Below, in pieces: positions 16,802 to 24,414 of a DNA stretch of 35,780 bases. This DNA comes from Caldithrix sp. (GTDB lineage: Bacteria > KSB1 > UBA2214 > DYKH01), in contig DYKH01000050.1 of NCBI GenBank assembly GCA_020722685.1, positions 1-35,780 on the forward strand, in the 5' to 3' direction. Position numbers and translations under genes: made by a program. The first letter of the stretch is position 1, and every line of letters begins with the position of its first letter. The notes under the pieces were generated by a model. That model ran no database searches and had not been told where the DNA came from. It saw only the letters and a program-made list of their open reading frames with translations.

Positions 16802-17989
16802 ATGCTAACATCACGTCTAAGAACTCTCACAATATTCTTCTCCGTAGTGACGCTTTTCCTGCAATCCAAGGATAGCCAAGCCCAGGCTGTTTTTGAAGGT
16901 AAGATCGTCAACGCCAGTCACGACAGCGCCGGCGTCGAGCAAGTCCCGGTTCACTTGTGGCTCATGAGAGCTCAAGATGAGAATCCGATTTCTATTGCCC
17001 ATGCGCAATCCTCCGGCAAAGGCCTTTTTCAATTCCGCATTGGTCAACCGGACACCTCAGCCGGGTACTATGCGGGCACCGATTTTCAGGGCGTGACCTA
17101 TTACAGCGAAGGGGCAAAATTCCTCTCTCCATCGGAGAAGCGGACACAAACCATCGTAGTGTACGATTCAACTCATTCCACTGCTGCGATCATCACCCTA
17201 ATGCATCATCTATTCGTGGAAGATTTCGGGGAAAACATCTCCATACGCGAATCGCGCATTATGGGTAATCCCAGTAATAAAGCGGTGGTGAGCCTGCAAA
17301 GGGATTCTCTCAGCGAGCCATATACTTTTCGCTATACCCTTCCGTTCACTGCTCGCAATTTTACACCTTCTGTTACAGGAATCCATGAGGACCTACAACT
17401 TGTCGGGCGTGAAGTCTATGATCGCGGAGTCGCACTTCCGGGCAATCGACAAGTCTCCTATACCTACGAGATTCCTTGGCAAAGGGACGTGGCCACCGTC
17501 GAATTGGATATAAGCATCTTAACCCGTTCGCTGCAGGTGTTCGTCGGCAATCCGCAAATAAAGCTTGACTCTGAGCAACTGCAGGACCTTGGCCCATTCG
17601 TGATCCGCGGCACCAGCTACCAACGCTACGGGGCCAACGAGTTAGCGCCCGGCACCCGCGTGCAGCTCACTCTCCGCCGCGAGGGCTCGCATGCTCAGGA
17701 GCCATCAGCCCTGATCCTTCCGCTGACGGCAATCATTCTTCTGGGTGGTCTCCTGTTCGCGCTGGCACAAAAACCACGAGCTACCTCAGCTCAAAAACCA
17801 AAGGATGAAGCCAAGCTCTTAGCACGCAAGAGAGAGCTTGTCCATGCCATTGCCAAAATCGATGCCAAGCTGGAAGCACAGGATAACTCGCAGATGAAGC
17901 GACAGCGACAGGAGCTTTTCCACGACTTGCAACGCATCGAGATCAGCTTGCACGGGCCGGCCTCCGCAGCCAAAAGCAAAAAGCGATGA
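16802..17989 (+). CDS. Secreted beta-rich protein with C-terminal membrane anchor, Ccm-linked
   Basis: 395 aa, no named family recognised. It has an N-terminal signal peptide (residues 1-28, LTIFFSVVTLFLQ then AQA). Residues 30-110 resemble a carboxypeptidase-regulatory or Ig-like beta domain (FEGKIVNASHD...VPVHLWLM). A second beta-rich region runs to about 300. Next come a single membrane helix (ALILPLTAIILLGGLLFALA, about 301-320) and a basic cytoplasmic tail rich in Lys and Glu, likely a coiled coil (KLLARKRELVHAIAKIDAKLE...). Its stop overlaps the ccmA start in ATGA, so translation is coupled. Genes of this layout have been seen beside ccmA in other bacteria (from memory). A chaperone or scaffold role for heme export is a guess. 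Confidence 0.6.
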   Translation: MLTSRLRTLTIFFSVVTLFLQSKDSQAQAVFEGKIVNASHDSAGVEQVPVHLWLMRAQDENPISIAHAQSSGKGLFQFRIGQPDTSAGYYAGTDFQGVTYYSEGAKFLSPSEKRTQTIVVYDSTHSTAAIITLMHHLFVEDFGENISIRESRIMGNPSNKAVVSLQRDSLSEPYTFRYTLPFTARNFTPSVTGIHEDLQLVGREVYDRGVALPGNRQVSYTYEIPWQRDVATVELDISILTRSLQVFVGNPQIKLDSEQLQDLGPFVIRGTSYQRYGANELAPGTRVQLTLRREGSHAQEPSALILPLTAIILLGGLLFALAQKPRATSAQKPKDEAKLLARKRELVHAIAKIDAKLEAQDNSQMKRQRQELFHDLQRIEISLHGPASAAKSKKR

Positions 17990-18690
17990 TCACCGTTAGC
18001 GGGCTACAAAAGTTTTTTGGACCGGTTCAAGCGCTGCGCCGCATCGATTTTGAAATTGAGGCGGGTGAATTTACAGCGCTTTTGGGAGTGAACGGCGCCG
18101 GCAAAACAACCCTCATTCGCATTCTATCCACTCTCACAAAACCTTCCGCGGGCGAGGTCATCATCGCGGGTCTGGATGTCCGCAAAGACCCCAATCGCAT
18201 CCGCGAACAGATCGGCGTGATGAGCCATTCCACTTTCCTTTATGGCGATCTTTCCGCGGAGGAAAACCTGCACTTTTATGGCAAGATGTTCGGTATTGCG
18301 CAACTGAATCGTCGCATCGACGAATTGTTGGAAAGGGTGAACCTTGATACCCGTCGCCACGATTTGGTGCGCACGTTTTCCAGGGGGATGCAGCAGCGCC
18401 TCTCCTTGGCGCGAGCAATTTTGCACCGGCCAGAAATCTTGCTATTGGATGAGCCATTCACGGGGCTGGACGTCAACGCCGCGGCTTTGGTCACCGAGCT
18501 TTTGCAGCAATTCATTGCTGAGGGCATCACGGTTTTGCTGACCACGCATGACATCGACTATGCCTTGCAGCATGCGCAACGTGTGCTGGTAATTAAACAA
18601 GGATTGATCGCTGCGGCGACAGCCGCACAGCAAATAACGCGAGAACAAATCAGCCGGTTACTGTTGGATGGACAAGAAAAGCCATCATGA
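17986..18690 (+). CDS. ccmA: Heme exporter ATP-binding subunit CcmA
   Basis: 234 aa. ABC ATPase features in order: Walker A GVNGAGKTT (about residues 34-42), Q-loop region ending in IGVMSHSTFLYGDL, signature FSRGMQQRLSLARA, Walker B LLLDEPFTGLD, and the H-loop LTTHD. CcmA works with CcmB and CcmC to load heme onto CcmE. The signature has FSRGM instead of LSGGQ, a pattern usual in CcmA-type ATPases. Its start overlaps the upstream stop by four bases (ATGA), and its own stop overlaps ccmB in the same way, showing tight coupling. Alternative annotation as a general ABC-2 ATPase is less likely given the neighbouring CcmB and CcmC. Confidence 0.9.
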   Translation: MITVSGLQKFFGPVQALRRIDFEIEAGEFTALLGVNGAGKTTLIRILSTLTKPSAGEVIIAGLDVRKDPNRIREQIGVMSHSTFLYGDLSAEENLHFYGKMFGIAQLNRRIDELLERVNLDTRRHDLVRTFSRGMQQRLSLARAILHRPEILLLDEPFTGLDVNAAALVTELLQQFIAEGITVLLTTHDIDYALQHAQRVLVIKQGLIAAATAAQQITREQISRLLLDGQEKPS

Positions 18691-19364
18691 GGATGCTTGC
18701 TCAAATCACCGCAATTTTACGCAAGGACTTTTTGCTAGAGCTGCGCAGCAAAGAGGTAATCAGTTCTATGTTGGTCTTTGCCTTGACTGTAGTGGTCATT
18801 TTCAATTTTGTATTCGAGCCCGGTTCGACGCAAATCAAAACAACGGCACCGGGAATTCTGTGGGTGGCTTTTACCTTTGCCAGCGTACTTGGTCTTAGCC
18901 GTGCTTTTGCCCGCGAACAGGAGCAGGGCATGATGCAAGGATTACTTCTCTGCCCAGTCGATCGCAGCCTGATCTACGTCGCTAAAGTCGTCGGCAACGT
19001 CCTGTTCATCAGCATGGTGGAGCTGATTACCTTCCCCATCATGATCATGTTATTCGATCTTTCCGTCGGCAAAGTGTTCTTCTCCTTGTTGCTGGTTTTA
19101 TTCTTGGGGACGCTGGGTTTTGCCGGAGTCGGCACTTTATTCTCCACCATTTCGGCCAACACCAAATCCCGGGAAGTTATGCTGCCGATTCTGTTGTTTC
19201 CGGTGAGCGTGCCGGTCATTCTTGCATCGATCAAAAGCACGGCCTACTTGCTCGGCGGAAGAGAATTTGCGGACGTCTGGTCTTGGCTGCGGTTGCTCAT
19301 CGGATTTGACGTCATATTCTTGGTTATTTGCTTTTTGTTGTACGAGTATATTTTGGAGGAGTAG
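18687..19364 (+). CDS. ccmB: Heme exporter permease CcmB
   Basis: 225 aa with six hydrophobic segments, the length and layout of CcmB. Conserved features are the N-terminal KDFLLELRSKEVISSMLVFALTVVVIFNF, the segment WVAFTFASVLGLSRAFAREQEQGMMQGLLLCPVDR, and LGTLGFAGVGTLFSTISANTKSREVMLPILLFP. It is the membrane partner of CcmA. It overlaps ccmA by four bases. Downstream the operon is interrupted for about 730 bases before ccmC, unlike the usual tight ccmABC order. Confidence 0.92.
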   Translation: MRMLAQITAILRKDFLLELRSKEVISSMLVFALTVVVIFNFVFEPGSTQIKTTAPGILWVAFTFASVLGLSRAFAREQEQGMMQGLLLCPVDRSLIYVAKVVGNVLFISMVELITFPIMIMLFDLSVGKVFFSLLLVLFLGTLGFAGVGTLFSTISANTKSREVMLPILLFPVSVPVILASIKSTAYLLGGREFADVWSWLRLLIGFDVIFLVICFLLYEYILEE

Positions 19365-19413
19365 GCTACTTCTTCGTTGCGACCAACTCCCAGCCTTAGC
19401 TCGATACTTGACA

Positions 19414-19581
19414 ATGGGAAAAATAGCATGTAGATTTAGCCGCGACCTTTATGATTTTTCGCAAGCGGGCCAATGTCCTTTGCAGAAAGATTGCAAAGGG
19501 GAAGCTCAATCTGCGCATCATGCAGCTCCAGCGCCTGAAGTGCTGCGCAAGAAGGCACTCGCGGCCTTTCATTTAAAGTGA
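19414..19581 (+). CDS. Possible small Cys-containing protein after ccmB
   Basis: 55 aa open frame (MGKIACRFSRDLYDFSQ...), with Cys at residues 6, 21 and 27 (CPLQKDC). No ribosome site is visible before the ATG. I do not recognise a family. Its position just after ccmB and its Cys motif make it worth noting, but it may be chance. Confidence 0.3.
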   Translation: MGKIACRFSRDLYDFSQAGQCPLQKDCKGEAQSAHHAAPAPEVLRKKALAAFHLK

Positions 19582-19614
19582 GTATAGTTTGGCAAATTTT
19601 TTCTCACCACAATA

Positions 19615-19682
19615 TGTAGGAGAATTCTCCGAGTTCGACCACAATATGCAATAATGGTCGATGTCTGGAGACATCTCCTACG
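19615..19682. repeat. 68-bp palindromic element, copy 1
   Basis: A long imperfect inverted repeat. Outer arms are TGTAGGAGA and TCTCCTACG; inside, TCTCC pairs with GGAGA and TCGACCA pairs with TGGTCGA around a 13-base loop. It is exactly as long as the element at 27186-27253, with the same TGTAGGAG ends and an internal TTCC/CCGA pattern. It probably belongs to a REP-like or mini-transposon family. Confidence 0.6.
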
Positions 19683-19815
19683 GCTTTAATTTTCGATTTT
19701 GCCAATCTACAGCAAAGTGAGTATCCTGGTACTGCAATTGACCCAGAACAACAAAAGAATGGTAGCTCGACCGAGCTCGCTTGCTGGCGGTGCCGGACCG
19801 CGAGAAGGAGAAACA

Positions 19816-20049
19816 ATGAAACAGTGCAAAATCATCGTTGAGAAACACGTTGACGGCTACGTTGCTTACCCACTTGGTCTGAAGGGGGTCGTTGTCGAAG
19901 AAGGCGACAGCTATGAAGAAGCCTTGAATGACAAGTCCGCAATTGAGTTTCATATTGAGACTTTCGGACCAGAAGTAATCGAAACTGAGCCGCCGATTTG
20001 GGAGGCATTCATTGCGGAAGCTGGGGTGGCAGAAAGTCTCGGCGACTAA
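19816..20049 (+). CDS. Orphan HicB-like antitoxin-family protein
   Basis: 77 aa from an ATG preceded by GAAGGAG. The sequence KIIVEKHVDGYVAYPLGLKGVVVEEGDSYEEALNDKSAIEFHIETFG follows the HicB pattern: a partial RNase H-like fold with GYVAYP and a G-D-T/S-YEEAL helix. HicB proteins normally neutralise the RNA-cleaving toxin HicA. No HicA lies on either side: the upstream gene is a small open frame and the downstream gene is ccmC. The gene and the 68-bp palindrome before it break the ccmB-ccmC linkage. It may be a leftover antitoxin or may have a separate regulatory role. Confidence 0.72.
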   Translation: MKQCKIIVEKHVDGYVAYPLGLKGVVVEEGDSYEEALNDKSAIEFHIETFGPEVIETEPPIWEAFIAEAGVAESLGD

Positions 20050-20093
20050 CGTTTCAACATATCGGCAAGTCATCTTCAATCAGGCGACAAATT

Positions 20094-20783
20094 ATGTCTC
20101 GCAAAACCTTTCCTATCTTGACCGGATCCATTGTCATCACGTTTCTGGCAATCCTCTTAGCTCTCTATTTTGCCTTTCTCTACGCCCCCACCGAGCGAAC
20201 GATGGGCGATGTACAACGCATCTTCTATTTCCACGTTTCCTCTGCCTGGGTGTCGTTTCTTGCGTTCTTTGTTGTCTGCATAGCAAGCATCGCCTTTCTC
20301 CGGACCGGGAAGGAATATTGGGATCGCTTGGCTGTTTGCTCGGCTGAATTGGGCGTGCTGTTCATCACCATCGTGCTGCTCACGGGCCCCCTCTGGGCTA
20401 AACCGGTTTGGAACACCTACTGGACTTGGGACGCGCGGCTAACCACCTCGCTCATCCTTTGGCTCATCTACGTGGCCTATTTGATGCTGCGCAACTACGT
20501 CGCCGATCGGGAACGTGGGGCGCGATTGGCCGCGGTTTTCGGCATTGTCGGCTTTGTGGACGTGCCCATTGTTTATATGTCCATTCGCTGGTGGCGCACC
20601 TTGCATCCCAGCCCCGTCATCGGCGGCGGCGAAGGCAGCGGTTTGGCTCCGGCGATGATCACCACGCTGATGGTTTGCTTAGCAGCGTTCACAATTCTGT
20701 TTACAACCCTGCTCTTTTTCCGCTATCAAACCGCGGGTCTGCAGCGGGAGCTTGATGGTCTGAAAGCCCAGCTTCATTCTTGA
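20094..20783 (+). CDS. ccmC: Heme exporter/handling protein CcmC
   Basis: 229 aa with six membrane segments. The conserved start of the fold (AFLYAPTERTMGDVQRIFYFHVSSAWVSFLAFF, with the heme-binding His in FYFHV) and the WWD-type motif (WNTYWTWDARLTTSLILWLIYVAYL, about residues 103-127) identify CcmC. A second ligand-type His lies in WWRTLHPSPVI. CcmC binds heme and passes it to CcmE with the help of CcmA and CcmB. The ATG at 20094 gives the standard length. It is followed 15 bases later by a ccmD-like gene. Confidence 0.93.
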   Translation: MSRKTFPILTGSIVITFLAILLALYFAFLYAPTERTMGDVQRIFYFHVSSAWVSFLAFFVVCIASIAFLRTGKEYWDRLAVCSAELGVLFITIVLLTGPLWAKPVWNTYWTWDARLTTSLILWLIYVAYLMLRNYVADRERGARLAAVFGIVGFVDVPIVYMSIRWWRTLHPSPVIGGGEGSGLAPAMITTLMVCLAAFTILFTTLLFFRYQTAGLQRELDGLKAQLHS

Positions 20784-20798
20784 TCGAGGAATTTATCC

Positions 20799-20945
20799 AT
20801 GAAAAACTTGATGTACCTCTTTGCCGCTTATGCCGCTATTTGGACTCTGCTCTCGCTTCTTCTGCTAAATAGTGCAAAAAAACTGGCAAGATTGGCAAAG
20901 GAAATAGAGGCGATGAAGAAGCAAATCGACAAATCCAAGGGGTAA
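20799..20945 (+). CDS. ccmD: Short CcmD-like membrane protein
   Basis: 48 aa. It has one membrane helix (YLFAAYAAIWTLLSLLLLN, about residues 6-24), then a basic, amphipathic tail (SAKKLARLAKEIEAMKKQID). AGGAA lies 9 bases before the ATG, and the gene follows ccmC directly. CcmD is a small one-helix subunit that stabilises the CcmABC-CcmE complex; the shape, charge pattern and position match. Sequence similarity in such short proteins is low, so the call rests on context. Confidence 0.75.
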   Translation: MKNLMYLFAAYAAIWTLLSLLLLNSAKKLARLAKEIEAMKKQIDKSKG

Positions 20946-20983
20946 GCTCTTTGATGGGCAAAACCTCGCTCTCAGGTGGGCCC

Positions 20984-21012
20984 TCTCGTTCCCAAGCTGT
21001 TTGGGAACGAGA
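20984..21012. repeat. Perfect 12-bp hairpin (CTCGTTCCC type)
   Basis: TCTCGTTCCCAA, loop GCTGT, TTGGGAACGAGA: a perfect 12-bp stem 38 bases after the ccmD-like gene. The CTCGTTCCC palindrome is a familiar interspersed repeat in many genomes (from memory). No T-run follows, so a repeat is more likely than an intrinsic terminator. Confidence 0.6.
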
Positions 21013-21209
21013 TGGCCTTCGCTTGCGCCCTGGAAGTGAGCTATTACTTTGAAGGAAAATCTCTTCGGGGGCTGTTTCCGGCCACCTGATGATTCGAAGA
21101 AAAGGTACTGACTTTGAAAACCGAATAGAATAGCCAGCCGACCGGCTCGAAACTACCGTTCGGATTGTCTGAACCCATACGCGGCTTCCCCTGCCATCAT
21201 TCATTCGCC

Positions 21210-21238
21210 TTGACTCTTTAGTAATTATGCTGTATATT
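21210..21238 (+). promoter_or_regulatory. Candidate sigma70-type promoter of prfB
   Basis: TTGACT at 21210-21215, a 17-base spacer, and TATATT at 21233-21238. Both boxes are near consensus and the spacing is optimal. It would start RNA about 55 bases before the prfB ATG. Confidence 0.55.
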
Positions 21239-21253
21239 TTTCGCGCAATCAGC

Positions 21254-21281
21254 AAGCGGCTCAGCCGCTTTGATTATTTTT
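21254..21281 (+). terminator. Terminator-like hairpin in the prfB leader
   Basis: AAGCGGC-TCA-GCCGCTT, a perfect 7-bp stem (21254-21270), followed by TGATTATTTTT. It lies downstream of the promoter candidate and 20 bases before the start codon. It could be an attenuator, or a terminator for a transcript from upstream. Confidence 0.5.
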
Positions 21282-21300
21282 GAACAACCAGGAATATGAT

Positions 21301-22411
21301 ATGATAGAAGAAGTCAACGAACAGCTTTCGGAGTTAAAGGAACGCACAGCAATGCTGCGGAGGTACCTTTGACATAGATACGAAAGAAAAGGAGATTGCC
21401 GAGCTACAAGAAAAAAGTCAGCGTCCTGAATTTTGGAATGACAATGAAGCCGCCCAGCAAGTCATGCGCGAATTGAGTGCGCGCAAGGAATGGGTCGACG
21501 TATGGCAGAAGATCAGCGCAAAATCGACCGATCTGCAGGAGTTGCTCGAATTGGCTCAGGAGGAAAATGACGAGTCGATTGCAGCGGAAATCGCCTTAGA
21601 AGTCAGCAAGCTGCTGCAGCAGGTTCAGAACCTTGAATTTCGCAAAATGCTGGGTGAACCCAACGACGGCAAAAACGCCATCCTGACCATTCATCCCGGC
21701 GCCGGCGGCACTGAATCGCAGGACTGGGCGCAGATGCTGATGCGCATGTACATTCGCTGGGTCGAGCGGCATGGTTTTGCCTACGACGTTTTGGACCTGC
21801 AAGCGGGAGAGGAGGCCGGCATCAAAAGCGTCACCATCGAGGTGACCGGCAGCTATGCCTACGGCTACCTCAAGGCCGAAGCCGGCGTGCATCGCCTGGT
21901 GCGCATTTCCCCTTTTGACTTTAACAAGCGACGGCACACCTCCTTCGCTTCGGTCTTTGTCTATCCGGAAGTGGACAGCGCCATCGAAGTCGACGTGGAT
22001 GAAAAGGATCTGCGCATCGATACCTACCGCTCTAGCGGCGCCGGCGGCCAGCATGTCAACAAGACCAGCTCCGCGGTGCGCATCACCCACATCCCGACAG
22101 GAATCGTCGTGCAGTGCCAAAACGAGCGTTCGCAGCATCGCAACCGCGAGTCGGCCATGAAGATACTTCTTTCCCGTCTTTATCAGAAGAAGATGGAAGA
22201 GGAGCAACAAAAAATTGCCAAGCTCGAAAGCACCAAGAAGGATATCGCTTGGGGCAGCCAGATTCGCTCCTACGTATTTCATCCGTACAATCTGGTCAAA
22301 GACCATCGCACCGGCCATGAAACCAGCAACACCTCTGCGGTCATGGACGGTGATCTGGACGGATTCATTAACGCCTATTTGATGCGACAGGGGCAATCCG
22401 GGCGGAAGTAG
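21301..22411 (+). CDS. prfB: Peptide chain release factor 2, with programmed +1 frameshift
   Basis: Two frames joined by recoding. The ATG at 21301 (AGGA upstream) opens a 23-codon frame ending CGG AGG TAC CTT TGA C. The TGA is at 21370-21372, and translation must slip +1 at CTT to continue with GAC at 21371. The AGG three bases before CTT acts as the internal Shine-Dalgarno. This is the classic RF2 autoregulatory site. The joined protein is about 369 aa. It has the stop-codon-reading tripeptide SPF (RISPFDFNKRRHTSF), specific to RF2, and the GGQ motif (SSGAGGQHVNKTSS) that releases the peptide. RF2 reads TGA and TAA, so low RF2 levels favour frameshifting and its own synthesis. The stop codon is immediately followed by the alr ATG. 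Confidence 0.96.
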
Positions 22412-23581
22412 ATGCCAATTCTAAACCGCAGCCAACGCAGACATGCCAACGTGAAAAGTACCCCAGCGTACCCACGTCCCACAGTGGCGGAAATCGATCT
22501 GTCCGCCATTGCCTTCAATTTGGCGGGGATTAGAAAGAGGGTTGCGCCGGCGGCAATCATGGCTGTGGTCAAAGCCGACGCCTACGGGCATGGTGCCGTT
22601 GAAGTGAGTCGCTGCGCCTTGCAGAACGGGGCAGAATACTTGGGCGTGGCCTTGACGCAAGAGGGGATCGAGCTAAGACAAAGCGGCCTGCAATGCCCCA
22701 TTTTGGTTTTTGGCGGCACTTGGCCTGAAGAGGCTGACAGCCTGGTAAGCCATGATTTAGAAGCGACCGTCTACGATTCGGAAGGAATCGAGGCGATGCG
22801 CGCTGCCGCCCTGAAACACAACCGGCCAGCAAAGATCCACATCAAACTCGATACCGGCATGGGACGAGTCGGAATAGATTGGCGCACCGCACCACCCTTT
22901 ATAGAAAAAGCCGTGAGAACGGAAGGCCTGCTGCTTCAAGGCCTCTACACCCACTTTGCCACTTCGGATCAAATGGACAAGAGCTTTGCGTATCTACAGC
23001 TTGCCCGATTTCAGCAAGTGACCAAGCAACTGGAATCAAAAGGCATCCGGATTCCAATCAAACACACCGCCAACAGCGGCGCAATTTTAGACATGCCGGA
23101 ATCTTACTTTGATCTGGTGCGCCCCGGGGTCATGATGTACGGCTACTATCCTTCCAAGGAGACCAGTGAAAGCGTGCCCCTGCGTCCGGCTATGACTTTC
23201 AAAACTCGTGTCCTTTTTCTAAAGAGCATCGAACGCGGAACCAGCGTCAGTTATGGCCGGCAGTTTATCGCCGAGAAAAAGACGCGTATTGCCACCCTGC
23301 CGGTCGGCTATGCGGACGGCTACAACCGGCTGCTATCCAATCGCGGCGAGGTGCTCATTCGCGGCAAGCGGTATCCCATTGTCGGTAGAGTTTGCATGGA
23401 TTTGATTATGGCGAATGTGGGAGAGGATGAAGACATTGCTGCGGGTGATGAAGCAGTTCTGTTTGGCCGGCAAGGCGATGAGGAAGTGACCGTGCAATCG
23501 ATTTGCGATCTGCTGGGTACGATTCCTTACGAGGTGACTTGTTGGGTTTCCAGGCGAGTGCCGAGGGTATACCGGAATTAG
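22412..23581 (+). CDS. alr: Alanine racemase
   Basis: 389 aa, the usual length. It starts directly after the prfB stop (TAG then ATG), implying translational coupling. The PLP lysine is Lys54 in VVKADAYGHG; KLDTGMGRVGI is the central barrel motif; SYGRQFIAEKKTRIATLPVGYADGYNR contains the second catalytic Tyr; a C-terminal beta domain (GRVCMDLIMANVGE) follows. The enzyme converts L-alanine to D-alanine for peptidoglycan. The N-terminal 20 residues are basic and precede the family's normal start, so a slightly later start is possible. It is convergent with brnTA. Confidence 0.95.
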   Translation: MPILNRSQRRHANVKSTPAYPRPTVAEIDLSAIAFNLAGIRKRVAPAAIMAVVKADAYGHGAVEVSRCALQNGAEYLGVALTQEGIELRQSGLQCPILVFGGTWPEEADSLVSHDLEATVYDSEGIEAMRAAALKHNRPAKIHIKLDTGMGRVGIDWRTAPPFIEKAVRTEGLLLQGLYTHFATSDQMDKSFAYLQLARFQQVTKQLESKGIRIPIKHTANSGAILDMPESYFDLVRPGVMMYGYYPSKETSESVPLRPAMTFKTRVLFLKSIERGTSVSYGRQFIAEKKTRIATLPVGYADGYNRLLSNRGEVLIRGKRYPIVGRVCMDLIMANVGEDEDIAAGDEAVLFGRQGDEEVTVQSICDLLGTIPYEVTCWVSRRVPRVYRN

Positions 23582-23624
23582 AAGGTGCGAGTCGTCTTGC
23601 CGATTATTGAGGCCTTCTGATCAG

Positions 23625-23840
23625 CTATGATTCAGTCCACAGCATAGAGGGTTTGATCTTCTTTTCGGCACAACTGCGCAGGTATAGGTTGATGAGCTTC
23701 TGATAAGGAATGTCGATATCTTTCGCCAATCCCTTGAAATATTCGATTGTCTCAGGCTCTAGCCGAATGATAATTTGCTTCTTCAGCTTGTCGGCGTAAG
23801 GATTACGAATAGATTTGGAGAAATCGTATTCTTTTCGCAT
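23625..23840 (-). CDS. brnA: BrnA-type antitoxin (CopG-like)
   Basis: 71 aa. The sequence SKSIRNPYADKLKKQIIIRLEPETIEYFKGLAKDIDIPYQKLINLYLRSCAEKK is the pattern of BrnA/CopG-family antitoxins: a basic N-terminus, a strand (KQIIIRL) and two helices forming a ribbon-helix-helix, with the IPYQ.LIN.YLR motif. It binds DNA as a dimer and neutralises BrnT. It lies one base after the brnT stop, with AAGGAACAGGTGAT before its ATG. Confidence 0.85.
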   Translation of the reverse strand: MRKEYDFSKSIRNPYADKLKKQIIIRLEPETIEYFKGLAKDIDIPYQKLINLYLRSCAEKKIKPSMLWTES

Positions 23841-23841
23841 A

Positions 23842-24132
23842 TCACCTGTTCCTTTTGTAATTTTTTGCCTCCAGTTTTGTAGCTTTGCGCGCAGAGATAA
23901 TCCGAATCACTGCGGCTGACTCCCGGTAAGCATGAACAACTACCAAGAGTCGCAGATTGTAACTCATCCCTAAGAGAATGAAACGATCCTCAAGATTGGA
24001 ATGATCAGGATCATGAATCAGACGCGCGTGGTCATCATAAAAAACGGTTCTTGCTTCCTCAAAAGATACTTTATGTTTCTTTTGATTCGCAATATTTTGT
24101 TCTTCATCCCAAGTGAATTTAATTGCCTCCAT
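23842..24132 (-). CDS. brnT: BrnT-type toxin (RelE-fold ribonuclease)
   Basis: 96 aa, typical for BrnT. Features are FTWDEEQNIANQKKHKVSFEEARTVFYDD at the N-terminus and EDRFILLGMSYNLRLLVVVHAYRESAAVIRIISARKATKLEAKNY at the C-terminus, including the conserved RIISAR segment. BrnT toxins cleave mRNA and are held by BrnA, which also represses the operon. No ribosome site precedes the ATG. A weak minus-strand promoter match, TTGCAG (24162-24167), 17 bases, TACATT (24139-24144), would put the RNA start at about the ATG, so a leaderless message is possible. The cassette sits between alr and lysS on the opposite strand, as expected for a laterally acquired module. Confidence 0.85.
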   Translation of the reverse strand: MEAIKFTWDEEQNIANQKKHKVSFEEARTVFYDDHARLIHDPDHSNLEDRFILLGMSYNLRLLVVVHAYRESAAVIRIISARKATKLEAKNYKRNR

Positions 24133-24197
24133 GGGCTGAATGTAGCCACATTTTTGTTTCTCTGCAATACTTTTTATGGAACAATACGGGAGGATTT

Positions 24198-24359
24198 ATG
24201 GCAAAGCTAAGCGGAACAATACAACCCGACAGAACCGTCAGTTCCTTGATGTTCGGACTTCTTTGGCTCTCTTTCTCTTTGGGAAACGCGCATGCAGTGT
24301 CTGAAGCCACATTGCTTTTTTTCTTCTTGTGCAACCTCGGCTGTTTTGGTGGACACTGA
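24198..24359 (+). CDS. Possible 53-aa small membrane or secreted protein
   Basis: An open frame with a strong ribosome site (GGGAGG 5 bases before ATG). The product has a signal-like hydrophobic segment (SSLMFGLLWLSFSLGNAHA) and a second hydrophobic stretch (TLLFFFLCNLGCFGGH). No family is recognised. It precedes lysS by 55 bases. The ribosome site is the main evidence. Confidence 0.35.
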   Translation: MAKLSGTIQPDRTVSSLMFGLLWLSFSLGNAHAVSEATLLFFFLCNLGCFGGH

Positions 24360-24414
24360 ATCTTAAGTCGACGAATAAGCAAGAATCCGATATATTTCTT
24401 TTTCGTGAGGTCTC

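Larger units (their letters stand above)
20946..21300. other. Intergenic region before prfB
   Basis: About 355 bases without a gene. It contains a perfect palindrome at 20984-21012, a promoter candidate at 21210-21238 and a terminator-like hairpin at 21254-21281, described separately. Confidence 0.6.
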
